The translations under genes and the position numbers were made by a program. From assembly GCF_965363235.1 (NCBI RefSeq), contig NC_134843.1, positions 4,898,001 to 4,962,000 of the forward strand: DNA of 64,000 nt, in the 5' to 3' direction. The number at the start of each line of letters is the position of its first letter. Position 1 is the stretch's first letter. Below are positions 1 to 12,136 of this stretch, piece after piece. The DNA comes from Mytilus galloprovincialis. Its lineage: Eukaryota; Mollusca; Bivalvia; Mytilida; Mytilidae. The notes beneath the pieces are model-generated. The model did no database searches. It worked only from the letters and a program-made list of their open reading frames with translations, and had not been told where the DNA came from.

Positions 1-65
1 CAAAATCAGATGTAGCGCTTCTATTTCTACTGGACACTGTTGTCTATTCATACATCCTGCCAATC

Positions 66-2665
66 AAGCTAGGTTCACACTGCCGATCAGATCAACTCGA
101 TGATCTCGATTGTAAAAATTTCCACGACCAAGCTAAACCTAATTCTTGATTGGGCCTGTCTACGACTTCTACCCGACCGCCATCCGACTGCACACGACCT
201 TAACTCGGCCATTCACGGCTCCTTAAAGACTCCATCCCGACTCCATCCGGACAAAAAATGAATCGTTATTCGATAATTCCGATCCGTTCACGATCTTTAC
301 ACGATCTTCACTTGACTAGCTAGACCAAATCAACTATTCACGATCTCAGTCTGATCTCGACCAGACCAGATCGACCTGGTCGTAATTGGGTCATAGGGAT
401 AATATAAAAACTTCAGAAATTTTTATTCCCCGCAGCTTCGGAGTGGGCATTAGGTGTTACCCTTGTCCGTCCGTACGTACGTCCCAATATGACCTTTTAC
501 TCATACATTTAAAATATCTACATAGAAATAAAGCAATCGGATTTGTGGGTAAGGTGGTAAGAGCTCAGCGAGACAGGTTAATAGCTGTGACGGAGCTTGA
601 AGAGTGCATAGAAAACGAACAAGAAGGTGTAGACAGCAACGGGCGGTGAGAAATCTACAATATAGGTGAGACAGTGGCTGACACGACGACCACTGTGTGG
701 GCAGTATGAGAAACTTGCACTAACTCAACAAAGAGGAACCCAATGCTTATAAAAACTTCCTCATAGTGGACACTGATATTTAATAGTAGTTTTATTGCTC
801 TTTTTCGGAAATGACACCACAAAATGAGATTTGTCAATGGATTTGTACTTATTTTAGGTAGCAATATTTATAAACTTTATCATCCCCATTTCCATGCTTT
901 CTTACAAATAAAGCGTACTGTTTGTCATATATGTGTTAGTATGTAATCAGTATTTTTCATAGATTTGATATCAAGTAGTTAAATGTTTAAAGATATTCAT
1001 TTTCTTTTTGCTGTATGGCAACAACCTGCATATATTTGCCAAAAAAATATTGCAAAAAGAGGGCAAAGATGTCACAAACTTCCCCAAATTTGACCCAAAG
1101 TAGAATTTCAATCCCCTGGAGTGATACCTTTTCTGAAACTGTTTACAACTGTACATATATATATATCAAGAGTGCATTTCTTTCTAACCAAAGTTTGGTA
1201 AACATTGTGTGCCGTTTGTTATAGTTTGTTAAACGTTACAGAAGTAGAAACAAATGCATCTTTTGGTTAGAGGGGGATTGAAATTTTGAGTAATTCTTTT
1301 TTAGACAATGTTAATGTTAAAGTTTGAAAGAAATGCTTCGTTTGAACTTAAAACGACGAACGACAAACTGTAGACGCCTTTACATCTAGTGTACAGTTTG
1401 TCAAAGTGTATGCAAATTTGCAAAAGTATGTTAGAAACAGATGATCAGAACATGTGCTAGCTGAACAGTTTGTATCGTTACTCTTAGAAATAAATGCACT
1501 CCAAATAAAAAAAAAAACACATTTGTAGTTCGCCTCATTTTTGTGTGGAATACGTGAAAAAGTTCGAATGAAAACAAAATGACTGTAAGGTGACCTATAG
1601 TTGTTATTGATAATGTCTGTGTCATTTGGTGTTCTGTGAAGAGCTCTCTCATTGGCAATTGTACCACGTCCTCTTTTTTTTATGCCACAAAACAGAAAAT
1701 AGCCCATAAAACAGGTAAATTATAATCTTGATGTTCTTATAAACCAACTCTGAAAGATAACTTTGTCATCAGCAGTCTAACAATGAATGTTATTGCACAA
1801 CTACTTTCATACTTGAAAAATCCGCCGGTGCCATAATTGCAAGATTTTCTTCCCTTCCGGATCATCCCAGGTTTTGTTGGGTTACGTGTTGCTTAGTTTT
1901 TGTTTTCTATGTTACATTGTATGTGGACTGCTGTTTGTCTTCTCGTCGGTTTTCGTTTTTCGCTATGTCTGTGACGGTTTGTTTTCGACCTTTGAGTTTG
2001 ATTGTTCCTTTGTTGTCTTTTATCTCTCTTTAAAAATGTTACCTCTCCTTGCAAAAGTAAAGACGTACTGTACATGGAGGAATTTTTGTACAGTTAAATA
2101 TAATGTTGTCATTATATTTTTGCAGAAGCAGAGTTATGAGAGTTAAATAGATCTGCACATACTTTTTAGAGAATCGTGTAGCAGTCATGTTTTCTCGTGT
2201 ATGGCCGAGTAGAGATCGAAGAGTGGTCGAATGTGATCGCGAAGGGATCGGGTATAGGTCGAGTTGGTCTGGGATCTAATAAATATACAAGTCGTAGTAA
2301 TCTGGAAGTGATCGGAGATTGGTCGAGTTAATCTGGAAATGATCGGAAATTAGTCGAGTAAAGGTCGAAATGATCGAGTCCTGATCGGTAAAAATTTTGC
2401 ATTCCGACCAAACTCGATCTCTACACGATCCTTTCCCGATCAATTCGACCGCTACTCGACAATTTCTCGATTGACTTGCTGCTCGATCCTTACTCGAATG
2501 TTTTTGACATGTCAAAAACTCTCATGTAGAAAGTCAGATCGATGACGAGCAAGGTAGACTATCCCGAACATTCTTGTCGATTGAGTCAGACCAGTCTCCC
2601 GATCACGTATTTTGTCTTGATCGGGCTTGATCGAGTTGATCTGATCGGCAGTGTGAACCTAGCTT
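66..2665. mobile_element. DNA element with terminal inverted repeats, non-autonomous
   Basis: The ends are inverted copies of each other: a stretch of nearly 40 bp beginning AAGCTAGGTTCACACTGCCG at the left returns as its complement at the right end (about 2629-2665). Both subterminal regions (about 100-380 and 2190-2640) are crowded with GATCG, TCGA and GACC words, which is typical of transposase-binding arrays. I see no transposase; the small open frames inside resemble nothing I know. A relic of a common dispersed repeat lies inside, reversed, at about 1571-1683. No clear target-site duplication was found, so the superfamily is open. Confidence 0.7.
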
Positions 2666-4199
2666 GTCAAACAGAAGCCCGTTTGAGCCTTAATAGGATC
2701 TTGTTAAAGAAAGTAACGTTATCTCCCGCTACACCTCATAACGTCCTCCTTTTGCAAAGGTTTCATTTAAATTAGGGGGGGGGTTATTTGAAACAATATT
2801 TCTACCCCCATTTCTTATTCAAATCCAGGGAAATTTTTATCATGAAATAGTATTATTTATTCTCTGGATGTCAAATCAATACATCTAAAACTGCTGAAAG
2901 AATTTTTTACTTTCGGTATTAAAACTAGTTTTGATTGACATAAATATAACTGAATGAATAATTACTTCACCTGAAACAGTTTTGTTGCAGAATCGTTGAT
3001 ACGAAGATAAAGATCCAAATATAGATATTGTTGCTTAAAACGTTTAGGTGATTTGCAAAGATGCGCGGATATATTTGAAATGGGTGAACTATTGTGTCTT
3101 GCTTATATGCATGAAGGTATATATTGATGGGAAGATGAGAACAATTGGTTATACAAGAATTTTACCCACTTTTCGCATGTTTTCCATTCTACTGTTAGCA
3201 CGGATAGAGATGAAAATTAAAGCTTGTAAAGAAAAGGTTTATTTCCCATTAACCGTTTAAAAAGACTATAGAAACAGACGTAAGCAGTCCGTTATTTACC
3301 TTCTTCTGTAATAGGGTTCTTATCTTATTGTTTTTAACATTTCGACTGGAAATCCACCTGGGAATACGGGTTGCTTGCAGTTGCTATGCACATTAGGCTT
3401 TGTTATTACTATACTATATATAAAAATATTAATTTTCGCGAACCATTTAGGTCACGGAAATTCCAAAATATGGCATCAGTAAGGAGAGTTGTACAAACAA
3501 TGTAAATACACAGAACCCCATCCAAACTTGCTTTAACTAATAGTATTCATCTTTTTCTATTTTATAAGTACTAACAACATTCCATTTTTCTATAATTTCG
3601 ATTAAAAAATTCCAAAATCTGAGTTAAAACAGGTCGAATGCCCCAAATAAACGTTGTCTGATTGGTTGAAGTACTGTGGCGTCGATGATAAGCATAAAAA
3701 GCCTCGATGTAAAGCACAAGCCTCGATGTAAAGCACACGCTTCACAGGAACAGAGACATATATACAGAGACATATATATGTCTCTGACAGGAATAAGGAG
3801 AGTTTTACAAATAATGTGAATACACAGATCCTCCATCCTATTTATGTTTTGCTGAAAATGTTGCAGTGTTCTGATTCTGCTAACAACATTCCATTTTTTC
3901 TATAATTCCGATTTAAAGATGTGGAAACCCGTAATAAAAATAGATGGCCTCAATGATTTAAAAGCAACGCAAAAAAATTCCGTTAATATAAACATGTTGA
4001 ACTTCGACCCTGAGTTAATAAACCGATTCACAATAAAGATCTCCTTGCGCTCAAATGTAATTCTTAGTGAAGTATACGGGTAAATTCGTTTACAGAAATT
4101 TATACACACTTTTATCATTAATATATTACCAGGCTTTTGCATATTCACGTTTTTTTATGTTCAACTTTAGTCAAATTCAATTCTATATATTTTTTTTAC
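2666..4199. other. Intergenic stretch, no gene seen
   Basis: There is no convincing coding sequence here. It holds a G run near 2775, a spaced direct repeat (3481-3612 and 3794-3917) and a perfect 22-bp palindrome at 3765-3786. Confidence 0.6.
3481..3917 (+). repeat. Spaced direct repeat, two diverged copies
   Basis: A block starting AAGGAGAGTTGTACAAACAA at 3481-3612 recurs as AAGGAGAGTTTTACAAATAA at 3794-3917. Both copies continue through CACAGA...CCATCC and end in ACAACATTCCATTTTT-CTATAATT. The spacer of about 180 bp contains the short palindrome at 3765-3786. Confidence 0.7.
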
Positions 4200-6929
4200 G
4201 TAAAGCAATAGGAGTAAGAATATTATTTCGCGCCAATTTAACCAGCATCACCAAATGAATCCATCAGCAGAATAAACGCAAACTCAAAGTCAGCCATAAT
4301 TATTGGTGGGGACTTTAATTTAGGAAACATCAATTGGGAAACAACTAGCGTCATCCCTGGAAAAGCAAACCAAAAACAACATCAACAACTGTTAGATATA
4401 ATAAATGACCATTCATTAGCACAAGTCGTAAACATACCAACTCGAAATGACAAAATTTTAGATCTTGTGTTAACAAATTATCCGGCCATCATTGAAAAAA
4501 CTGAAACCATGCCACCATTAGGGGAGGCAGACCATGATATTGTATATATAGAATGTTTACTTTCATTAAAAAGATGCCAAACCAAGCCACGTAAAGTATA
4601 CAAATATAAAAATGCAAACTGGCAAAAAATAAAAGAGGATATCGATGAAATATATCAAAAGATCGTATATAATAAAGATAGTGAAGATACAAACACTCTT
4701 TGGTTAACATTTAAAAACTCATTACAAAACACTATCACTGAGAACATACCCCAGAAAATGATGAGAAACAGCAAAAATTTACCATGGATAACAGACAGTA
4801 TTAGACGACAAATGAAAAAGTATCAGAAAAAATATCAAAAGTACAAATTGAAAGGCAAGGGGAAACTAGACCAACTCAAAAAATTAAAACATGATATACA
4901 AAAACAACAAAGAACATCTTATTGGAATTATATTGAAAATATGATATGTGGTATACCAGTTGATGACAACACTACTACCATATCAAAGAGCTTTCCAAAA
5001 AATCTGTTCAGTTATATAAAAACACAAAAGTCTGAAAGCTCTAATATACCATCACTCCGAAAAGAGGGCTCACTTACATCTGACTCAAAAGCGAAAGCTA
5101 ACATTCTAAATGAACAGTTCAAAAAAGCATTCACACCTGTAACAGATGACCCAATACCAGATAAGGGCGTCAGTAAACATCCACAAATGCCTGGTATTAA
5201 AATACAACAACAGGGCATAGAAAAACTTCTAAATAACATTAACATCAACAAAGCAGCTGGGCCTGATCTCATCCATGGTAAAATTTTAAAAGAGTGTAAA
5301 TCATCCATCACTCCCATCTTAACAATCATATTCCAATCATCACTCAACTCTGGAAAGATCCCAGATGACTGGCGTCACGCAAGTGTATGTCCAGCATTCA
5401 AAAAAGGCGACAAACACGATCCAATAAACTATCGCCCAATATCATTGACTTGCATCTGCTGCAAACTATTAGAACATGTTGTAGCTAGTAGCATAATGAA
5501 ACACCTGGAAAAAAATAAAATATTGTATGATTTACAACATGGTTTTCGATCGTCCAGCTCCTGTGAAACTCAGCTAATATCATTTATTCAAGATCTTGCA
5601 AATTCAAATAATAAAAACATTCAAATAGACATCATAATAATGGATTTTGCAAAAGCATTTGATAAAGTTTCACATCACCACCTCATGTACAAAATTGGTT
5701 TCTACGGTATAAATTGCAATGCATATCATTGGATTCAAGATTTCTTAACAAACAGAACACAAACTGTAGTCCTTGAAGGTGAAACATCAAATAAAATACC
5801 TGTAACATCTGGGGTACCTCAAGGCACAGTGCTTGGTCCAATTTTATTTTTAATCTTCATTAACGATTTGGCAGAATATATTGAACATAGCACATTAAGA
5901 TTGTTTGTAGATGATAGTATTATTTATAGGGAAATTAAAAAAACAGATGACGCATATAAATTACAGTCTGACTTAGAAGCGGCTGGCAGGTGGGAGCAGG
6001 ACTGGCTCATGCATTTTCATCCTGATAAGTGCAACATTCTCAGTGTAACTCAAAAACGCAAACCTTTAGACTTCACTTATAAATTACACAATCACTCTCT
6101 AGAAAAAGTTGACTCTACAAAATATTTAGGCCTAACTCTTCAATCAAATTTAAAATGGGACAAACATATAGATAACATGACATCAAAAGCAAATCAGTCC
6201 CTTGGATGTATTCGTAGAAACCTAAAAATAGCCTCTCCAAAAGTTAAAGCACATGCATATAAAGCTCTTGTCCGACCAAAATTAGAGTACTGCTCAACAA
6301 TCTGGGATCCACATCAAAAACAGCAAATTACACAAATCGAAAAAGTTCAGAGAAGAGCAGCACGCTTCTCATGCAATCGCTTCCATAACACCAGCTCAGT
6401 TACTGAAATGATGACAGACCTAAATTGGTACCCACTCGAAATTAGGCGCTTACGTTACAGACTTGTTTTCTTCTACAAAATTATTCATGAAATTGTTGCA
6501 GTCCCTACACATAACCTTTTGATACCACTAGACAATAGAACCAGACATAGCAATCCGCACTCATTTAGGCAAATACAAACATCTAAAGACAGTTATAAAT
6601 ATTCTTTTCATCCACGAACAATTATAAATTGGAACTATCTGCCACAACAAATAGTATCATGCAGTACAGTAGAGGGATTTAAGAGTATGATCACAGAATC
6701 TGCTCTCATCCCCATATTCTATCCCTAACTATTCTGTTATCAAATGTATATAGTTTTATCAAAATTTATCTTTTTGAATGTACATACGTTATTTTGTTTT
6801 TTCTTGATATTGTTATTTTTGATTTTTTTCCTGCTAAAATGTAAATTATAAATTTTATAGTCGACGCCCGGCGAATAATCTTCAATAATTGAAGGATCGC
6901 TAGAAACCTAAAGAAGAAGAAGAAGAAGA
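4200..6929 (+). mobile_element. 5'-truncated LINE (CR1/Jockey group) with long open RT frame
   Basis: The element carries the C-terminal end of an apurinic endonuclease followed by a full reverse transcriptase, then a 3' untranslated part of about 180 bp, and ends in an AAG microsatellite (about 6912-6929). The left edge near 4200 cuts into the endonuclease, as expected from incomplete target-primed reverse transcription. In-frame similarity continues only to about 4242, and the few bases before it look like the preceding endonuclease segment out of frame. The exact clade (CR1, L2 or Jockey) cannot be fixed by eye. Confidence 0.85.
4242..6728 (+). CDS. Endonuclease (partial) - reverse transcriptase of a LINE
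   Basis: The open frame of about 828 codons runs from 4242 with no start of its own, because the 5' part is lost; translation from the first in-frame GTG or ATG would be artificial. GGDFN near 4305 is the conserved endonuclease segment. The reverse transcriptase follows with NYRPISLTC, then motif A (DFAKAFDKVSHH), motif B (SGVPQGTVLGPILFLIFIND) and motif C. Motif C reads LRLFVDDSIIY at about 5895-5927, so the usual FADD is FVDD; both catalytic aspartates are kept. A C-terminal thumb/connection region with ARFSCNRF and LNWYPLEIRRLRYRLVFFYK is typical of this LINE group. The frame has no stop or shift, so the copy is young or recently inserted. It would copy its own RNA at a nicked target, but without the full endonuclease and any ORF1 it is unlikely to be autonomous. 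Confidence 0.85.
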   Translation, partial: PASPNESISRINANSKSAIIIGGDFNLGNINWETTSVIPGKANQKQHQQLLDIINDHSLAQVVNIPTRNDKILDLVLTNYPAIIEKTETMPPLGEADHDIVYIECLLSLKRCQTKPRKVYKYKNANWQKIKEDIDEIYQKIVYNKDSEDTNTLWLTFKNSLQNTITENIPQKMMRNSKNLPWITDSIRRQMKKYQKKYQKYKLKGKGKLDQLKKLKHDIQKQQRTSYWNYIENMICGIPVDDNTTTISKSFPKNLFSYIKTQKSESSNIPSLRKEGSLTSDSKAKANILNEQFKKAFTPVTDDPIPDKGVSKHPQMPGIKIQQQGIEKLLNNININKAAGPDLIHGKILKECKSSITPILTIIFQSSLNSGKIPDDWRHASVCPAFKKGDKHDPINYRPISLTCICCKLLEHVVASSIMKHLEKNKILYDLQHGFRSSSSCETQLISFIQDLANSNNKNIQIDIIIMDFAKAFDKVSHHHLMYKIGFYGINCNAYHWIQDFLTNRTQTVVLEGETSNKIPVTSGVPQGTVLGPILFLIFINDLAEYIEHSTLRLFVDDSIIYREIKKTDDAYKLQSDLEAAGRWEQDWLMHFHPDKCNILSVTQKRKPLDFTYKLHNHSLEKVDSTKYLGLTLQSNLKWDKHIDNMTSKANQSLGCIRRNLKIASPKVKAHAYKALVRPKLEYCSTIWDPHQKQQITQIEKVQRRAARFSCNRFHNTSSVTEMMTDLNWYPLEIRRLRYRLVFFYKIIHEIVAVPTHNLLIPLDNRTRHSNPHSFRQIQTSKDSYKYSFHPRTIINWNYLPQQIVSCSTVEGFKSMITESALIPIFYP

Positions 6930-7630
6930 CCACCACCATCAAAATTATTTACCGTTATCTTTGTCAAATTTCAGTTATATGTTTTGTTTGTACTGGTATG
7001 GATAGTAAACCCCACATTGACAGAAACAAGTGCCTGTGAACCCGGCCTATTCGTGTCAAAAGTGAAAATCGATCTATTTGATGAACTAATTTCTTCATAA
7101 ACTGTGCATGCATTATTTCTGTATTATTTGATAACCAATCACATTCACGTTGCATGTTTGCATGATAATGGGTTATGTATATTGGTGGATTGTAAGGGCG
7201 ATGCAACATGTGAGGTCTGCGCGATCACGTGACATTATTATTTGTAAACAAACATGCTCCCCGTGTAACACGTGTCTGAATTATCCTTTCAAAGTGTTAT
7301 GAATCTTTCAATCACTATTTTATGATATATTTTTCTGTTTTTAGTTTTGCATATCAGTAGTCAAAGTGAATAAGACATAGTTCTGAGTATTTTTTTTTTA
7401 AATTAGTGGGTAAGTCTACATAACTTCATAAGTCATTATTTAACTGAAGTCTAATAAGATGACTCAACTTTCCCTCTTATTCTCCCTCTATTTTTGAAAC
7501 CTGCATACCAAATGAAAGGGCATTTGCTCCCCTTGAACACTATTTGCCCCCTTCCCTGTCATTTCCCTTTAAATTAGTTCGAAAACTAATCGAAATCGAT
7601 GGGTCACTGTGAAATCTGTTAAAATATGGA

Positions 7631-7864
7631 AAAATAAAGGTTGGCAGGTAGGTGAAACTTACATAAATGAAGAGATAAATGAAAAATGAACAGATTGGTG
7701 CCCGATTTATATAACTCCATGGCCGTCAGTCGGCATCAGAAGCGGCGAAGCAGCGCATCTATTTTGGGTGGGCAAATATCCACTTTTTGATATGGGACGA
7801 GCTCTGACGTCCCACGGCCCCAGCTTGTCTGGCAAAACAGCCGTTGGACGTCAGAGTAATCTCG
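7631..7864. repeat. Dispersed repeat, inverted copy of 44455-44690
   Basis: This block matches the reverse complement of 44455-44690 over its whole length. It includes the internal hairpin formed by CTCTGACGTCCCACGGC and its near-complement GCCGTTGGACGTCAGAG around the AGCTTGTCTGG loop. Two copies at unrelated places indicate a mobile, probably miniature, element. No target duplication was identified. Confidence 0.75.
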
Positions 7865-9148
7865 AACTACTTTTAAATTTGCTCAAAAGTCATAGTCCAT
7901 TTACAGTAACGGCTGATTTGTGATTTTACCATCTTAACTGCAATTTTCATATTGAACACATTTGACCATTCAGTATGAGTTCCCATGTATTTTTGTCTTA
8001 TATGAAGGAGGTTTTAGGTCATGTTTTCCTAAACACCTTATTGCTATTTGTCTGTCTGGATTGTTAAAACCACAAAATCAAATATCGATGAATATGCAAG
8101 TTTTCAACAATCCAGGAGAATTGACATCCACGAAAAATATAGGAATCCACAGTAAGATTTAAGTTTTGATAAATTTTGGAAATGACATTAGGAAGTTATA
8201 AAACTTTATTCTTTGAATATGTTTCAAGCATATTACATGCATGCTCAGCACCGCTTTTTATCAGGAATTTTATAATTTAATTTATGTCTTAAAATTCGGG
8301 TTTTTTCCATTATAAAAATAGGTGGATTTTCAAGTTAATGAGAAAAATGCTTTGTTCACTAATTCAGCAATGCTTTAACTGTTGTGAATGTAAGCTCCCT
8401 TCGGCTATTATTAGAATCTAGATTTACATCATTCATTTTCAATGTAAGAGTTCTCCTTTCATTCAAAAGGTAAATTTCCATGTTTGCTGGTCACTTGACT
8501 AAACACTGCATTCAGTGATATTGTTTGTCTCAATTTACGCCTGAATTTCAGATTTTTCCGAATTATACCAATCACTAAAATAAATGTTATTTAATACGTA
8601 TTAAATACATGTAGCATTGTATGTAACTACCATATTCATGTTTTTATTTGACATTATGAAAGTACTATTGAGATCCAGGATTCTGACTTGAATAAACAGT
8701 GTTTGTAACACACATGGTTTTATCCGTTTCTTTCCCTTCCCTTAAAAGTATCTTTCAGTGACAATCATACTGAGTTCACACCTAATTTGAATTGGATTGA
8801 CATTAACTAATTTGAATTAGTTTAATTCACATTTGAAACGGTTTACATTAACAAACACATAGTTCAAATGCGAATCGAATGCAAGTGAATTGTTTGTCTA
8901 TCTATGGTCAAGATGTTGGGGTATGACTATACCACTTTTACCAATTTTAAGAAACATTGTTGAATTTTATTTATGGAAGCTTACTTTTCATTTATATAAA
9001 TTTAAGATTAATATTTCTGAGGTTATGGATTGTCTCTACTTATAAAGGGGGAGGATTCCAAGTTATGTAATATATTTAATTAAATTGTATTCATGCGCAT
9101 AGCTCCCTATATGCCAACACGCAACTGCGTGCATATCAATTCAACATC

Positions 9149-9262
9149 CAAAAAAAAATGTCAAAATAAAAATTTATAGCATTCGGCATGCAAAAAAAAA
9201 TGTCAAAATAAAAATTTATAGCATTCGGTATGCAAAAAAAAAAATGTCAAAATAAAAATTTA
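9149..9262 (+). repeat. AT-rich tandem repeat, about 49-bp unit, two and a half copies
   Basis: The unit contains AAAATGTCAAAATAAAAATT followed by TATAGCATTCGGCATGC. It is repeated twice with small changes, and a third partial copy ends in TTTAAAGG. Confidence 0.8.
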
Positions 9263-9580
9263 AAGGAAACACAAATATGTTGTTTATAATAAAAAAATCA
9301 TTTGAAAATTGTATGTTTTTCGAATATCATAAATACAGTTGTGAAAATGAATAATCAGTCCCTTGCTTTAATGAAAATGAAAAATCTTGCTTCACTACTG
9401 CAGAAAATGAATAATTTGTCCTCTTAGATTACAAAAATAAATAACCGATCAAAAACAAATCCTCCTGTCCCCTCCCCCAGAATATCAAATGGTCGACCCC
9501 TAAGTCTATATATAGGATTTTTTTCTGCGACAAGTGCCTCAAACCATTTTTGGATAAAGGACCACAATAGGTAAAAGTCC

Positions 9581-9965
9581 AATTTAATATTAAATGTTTT
9601 AAGTTCTTAGACTACATTCATTCTGTGTCAGAAACCTATTCTGTTTTGACTATTTGATCACAATCCAAATTCAGAGCTGTATCAGGCTTTAATGTTGTGT
9701 CCATACTTGCCCCAACTGTTCAGGGTTCGGCCTCTGCTGTAGTATCAAGCTGCGCCCTGTGGAGCATCTGGTTTATTTGAAGGGTAGATGTTCCCGACCT
9801 GTTTATTAGTGGAATAGTGAATCAGGCCATTTCTCTTCTCAATTGTATTAATGTATACTTTTCATGTTGGGACAGTTTCCCTCATTTTTGAAGGCTGTAT
9901 GGTTGCCTATAATTGATTTGTCATTTGAACATTTGTGGGTAGTTGTCTTATTGGCAATCTTATTA
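9581..9965 (-). repeat. Reversed fragments of two abundant dispersed repeats
   Basis: About 9590-9785 is the reverse complement of the left end of the mosaic element at 27722 (shared words CCAGATGCTCC, GGGCGCAGCTT, GTTGGGGCAAGTATGGACAC). About 9895-9965 is a reversed piece of the common repeat whose consensus reads GATGTGGTATGATTGCCAAT. Confidence 0.65.
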
Positions 9966-11988
9966 CGTATTTTAATTTTTATACGTATCCATCCTTCAGA
10001 AAAGTTGTTCCAAATGTAATGAATCCCCTCCAGGCTTGCCTTTATCTTCATTGGAACAATTTTTGGGATACGATTGCTTTCAAGCAATCTGTAGACTTAT
10101 ACTGGTGGCTCAGAGCATTGCCCTCACGTCAATCGTTTTATTCTAAACATTAAGGAACATCTCAGATTCTTATGATTGTCTTGCTTTAAAAGGTAAAAAC
10201 AAACAAAGGGATTGAACTTTAACAACTTTCCTATAATGTTCTTTTCATAATCTTCATGTTTGATAATTCCCTTGACTTATATGCGTGTTTTTAACAACAC
10301 GGAAAATCAGAATTACGCAGTATTTATATTTAGTGTTTTTCTAAATTTAGAAACACGTTAGAGGGAATTCCCAGTTTGATAAAATGCGAGAGTTCTCTGA
10401 ATTCCGATAAATCTATTTCTGTCATATAAGAACTGAAGTGGAGTTTTTCTTATATTTTACCTTTATGAAACTGATATTTGAGATTGTACTTCCATAAAGA
10501 AATAGAGAACTATCTAGATCGTTTAATAAACATTTAATATATGTTCTTGCTCCAGTTTTTTTTTTTGGAAATTATGCGCATGCGTATAGTTTTCTTGACT
10601 TCGAGGGGTTTTCGATTGAATGGTTGCTCTGGATTCCCCACTCAATTAATTAATTTTAAACTCATGGGATCTTTTCTATGTATGTCTGCTATTGAAGGTT
10701 ATTATTGTTGCATAATTTTAAATCATATGCATCATTTAAATTAAAATAAATATAGTCCACATCGTAGAACACCCCTTCAGGCGAAATGGAGTCTTCCATA
10801 TTATTGTTTCGAGTTGTCTCCCTTCTGGAAGTAACTTCCGTGAATTCTGAATTAAAACAATACGTCGAGTATTAGCTCGTTCTGTCAATAAAGTGTATTA
10901 TATTAAAAATGATCGAAATTTAAACCGATAAATGTGTACGGAAAGGAGTCATGATCACTGACCGAAAGGAAATTAAATATTTAAAGAGTTAGGAATGGGG
11001 TTCCTCCTAGAATTAACGTAGGAAAATAGGTGATAAGATACGAAGTGAAATACCTTCTCTCACTCTGAGTCTCAGTGACTGCTGTGGAAAGTAAACTTGG
11101 AATTGATAGTACAAAAAGAAAACACAATAGGCCTAATTGCATTGTTCATACACTTTTATCCGGGATTGGCTATTTTGTAACTATTTTACATGTGCAGTTG
11201 AATTAGTTTTGAAAATATTATTATCCAGCTACATGTGTCAACGAAACAACGGCAATCGTATCCCTCAGAGCAATCTGCTCTTTGATTTTTTTGGGGGGAG
11301 GGTTCCAAACCTGTTGTTTATAAGTTGCAAATCAGGCCATTACATTAATTGTTGCTTACTTAACATGTCTAGACTGTTTTTCTCTGAGCACTTATTAAGG
11401 CTGTATGGTTGCCTATAATTACTTTGTTATTTTAACCTCTGGAAAGCTGTCTCATTGGAAATTATACCACATATATACAGATTTTTATATGGATTGTAGA
11501 CCTGAAAAAGATTTTCAAAGTTGAATATGCTGCAAACTTCAAACAACCTACTACTTATTTACCATGCATGTCTATCATGAAACTTTTGATCAGAACTATA
11601 TATAAGTGATTTCACCATTTCTTCATATGTGTACCACTATCAATCAACAGAACAAATGCAAATTATTTTTTTAATATTTGCATATGGTTTCCTTTAATTT
11701 CTCACATCTATTTTATTTGAATTTAGGGAAATAAGTATTATGTCTAACAAATCTCATGTCGATATATAACATGTACAACAATCAAACATCAACCCACACC
11801 AAACTGGCTGTAGTTGAAAAACATCAAAAGGGAAAATACAGTGAAATTTGGAGAATTTATATTATCACATATACATGCATTTGAAATATATTTAAAATAT
11901 TTTTTTCAAATTTTTTAGTTTTAGGTTCCACCTAGCTACCATATTAGAAAACTGGGATTTAAACGCTAGTCTATTAGAGGGATATTTC

Positions 11989-12136
11989 CAGTGGCGAATC
12001 CAGAAATTTTCATAAGTGCGGGCCCACTGACTGCCTAAGAGAGGGCCCACTCTGATCATGCTCCAGTGGTCCTCTAAATAATCAACCATATTTTTCCAGT
12101 CAAGGGGGGGGGGGGGGGGCTCTTAATTCGCCTTTG
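11989..12136. mobile_element. Small TIR element, copy 1 of 3 (5-bp target duplication)
   Basis: It starts CAGTGGCGAATCCAGAAATT and ends AATTCGCCTTTG. It is flanked on both sides by ATTTC (11984-11988 and 12137-12141). The same element occurs at 53644-53807 and 54459-54615, each with its own 5-bp duplication. Terminal CAG...CTG suggests a hAT-related, non-autonomous family. A run of G lies near the right end. Confidence 0.8.

Noticed and set aside
1348-1707. 119-codon minus-strand frame
   Set aside because: It overlaps another frame, spans a copy of a dispersed repeat and a poly-A run, and shows no protein family signature.
3765-3786. Perfect 22-bp palindrome as an operator site
   Set aside because: A similar AT-rich hairpin core recurs at 41691-41720 in unrelated surroundings; it is more likely a repeat tip than a regulatory site.
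11892-12089. 65-codon minus-strand frame
   Set aside because: It runs across the small TIR element at 11989-12136 and its flank; the reading is not conserved in the other copies.
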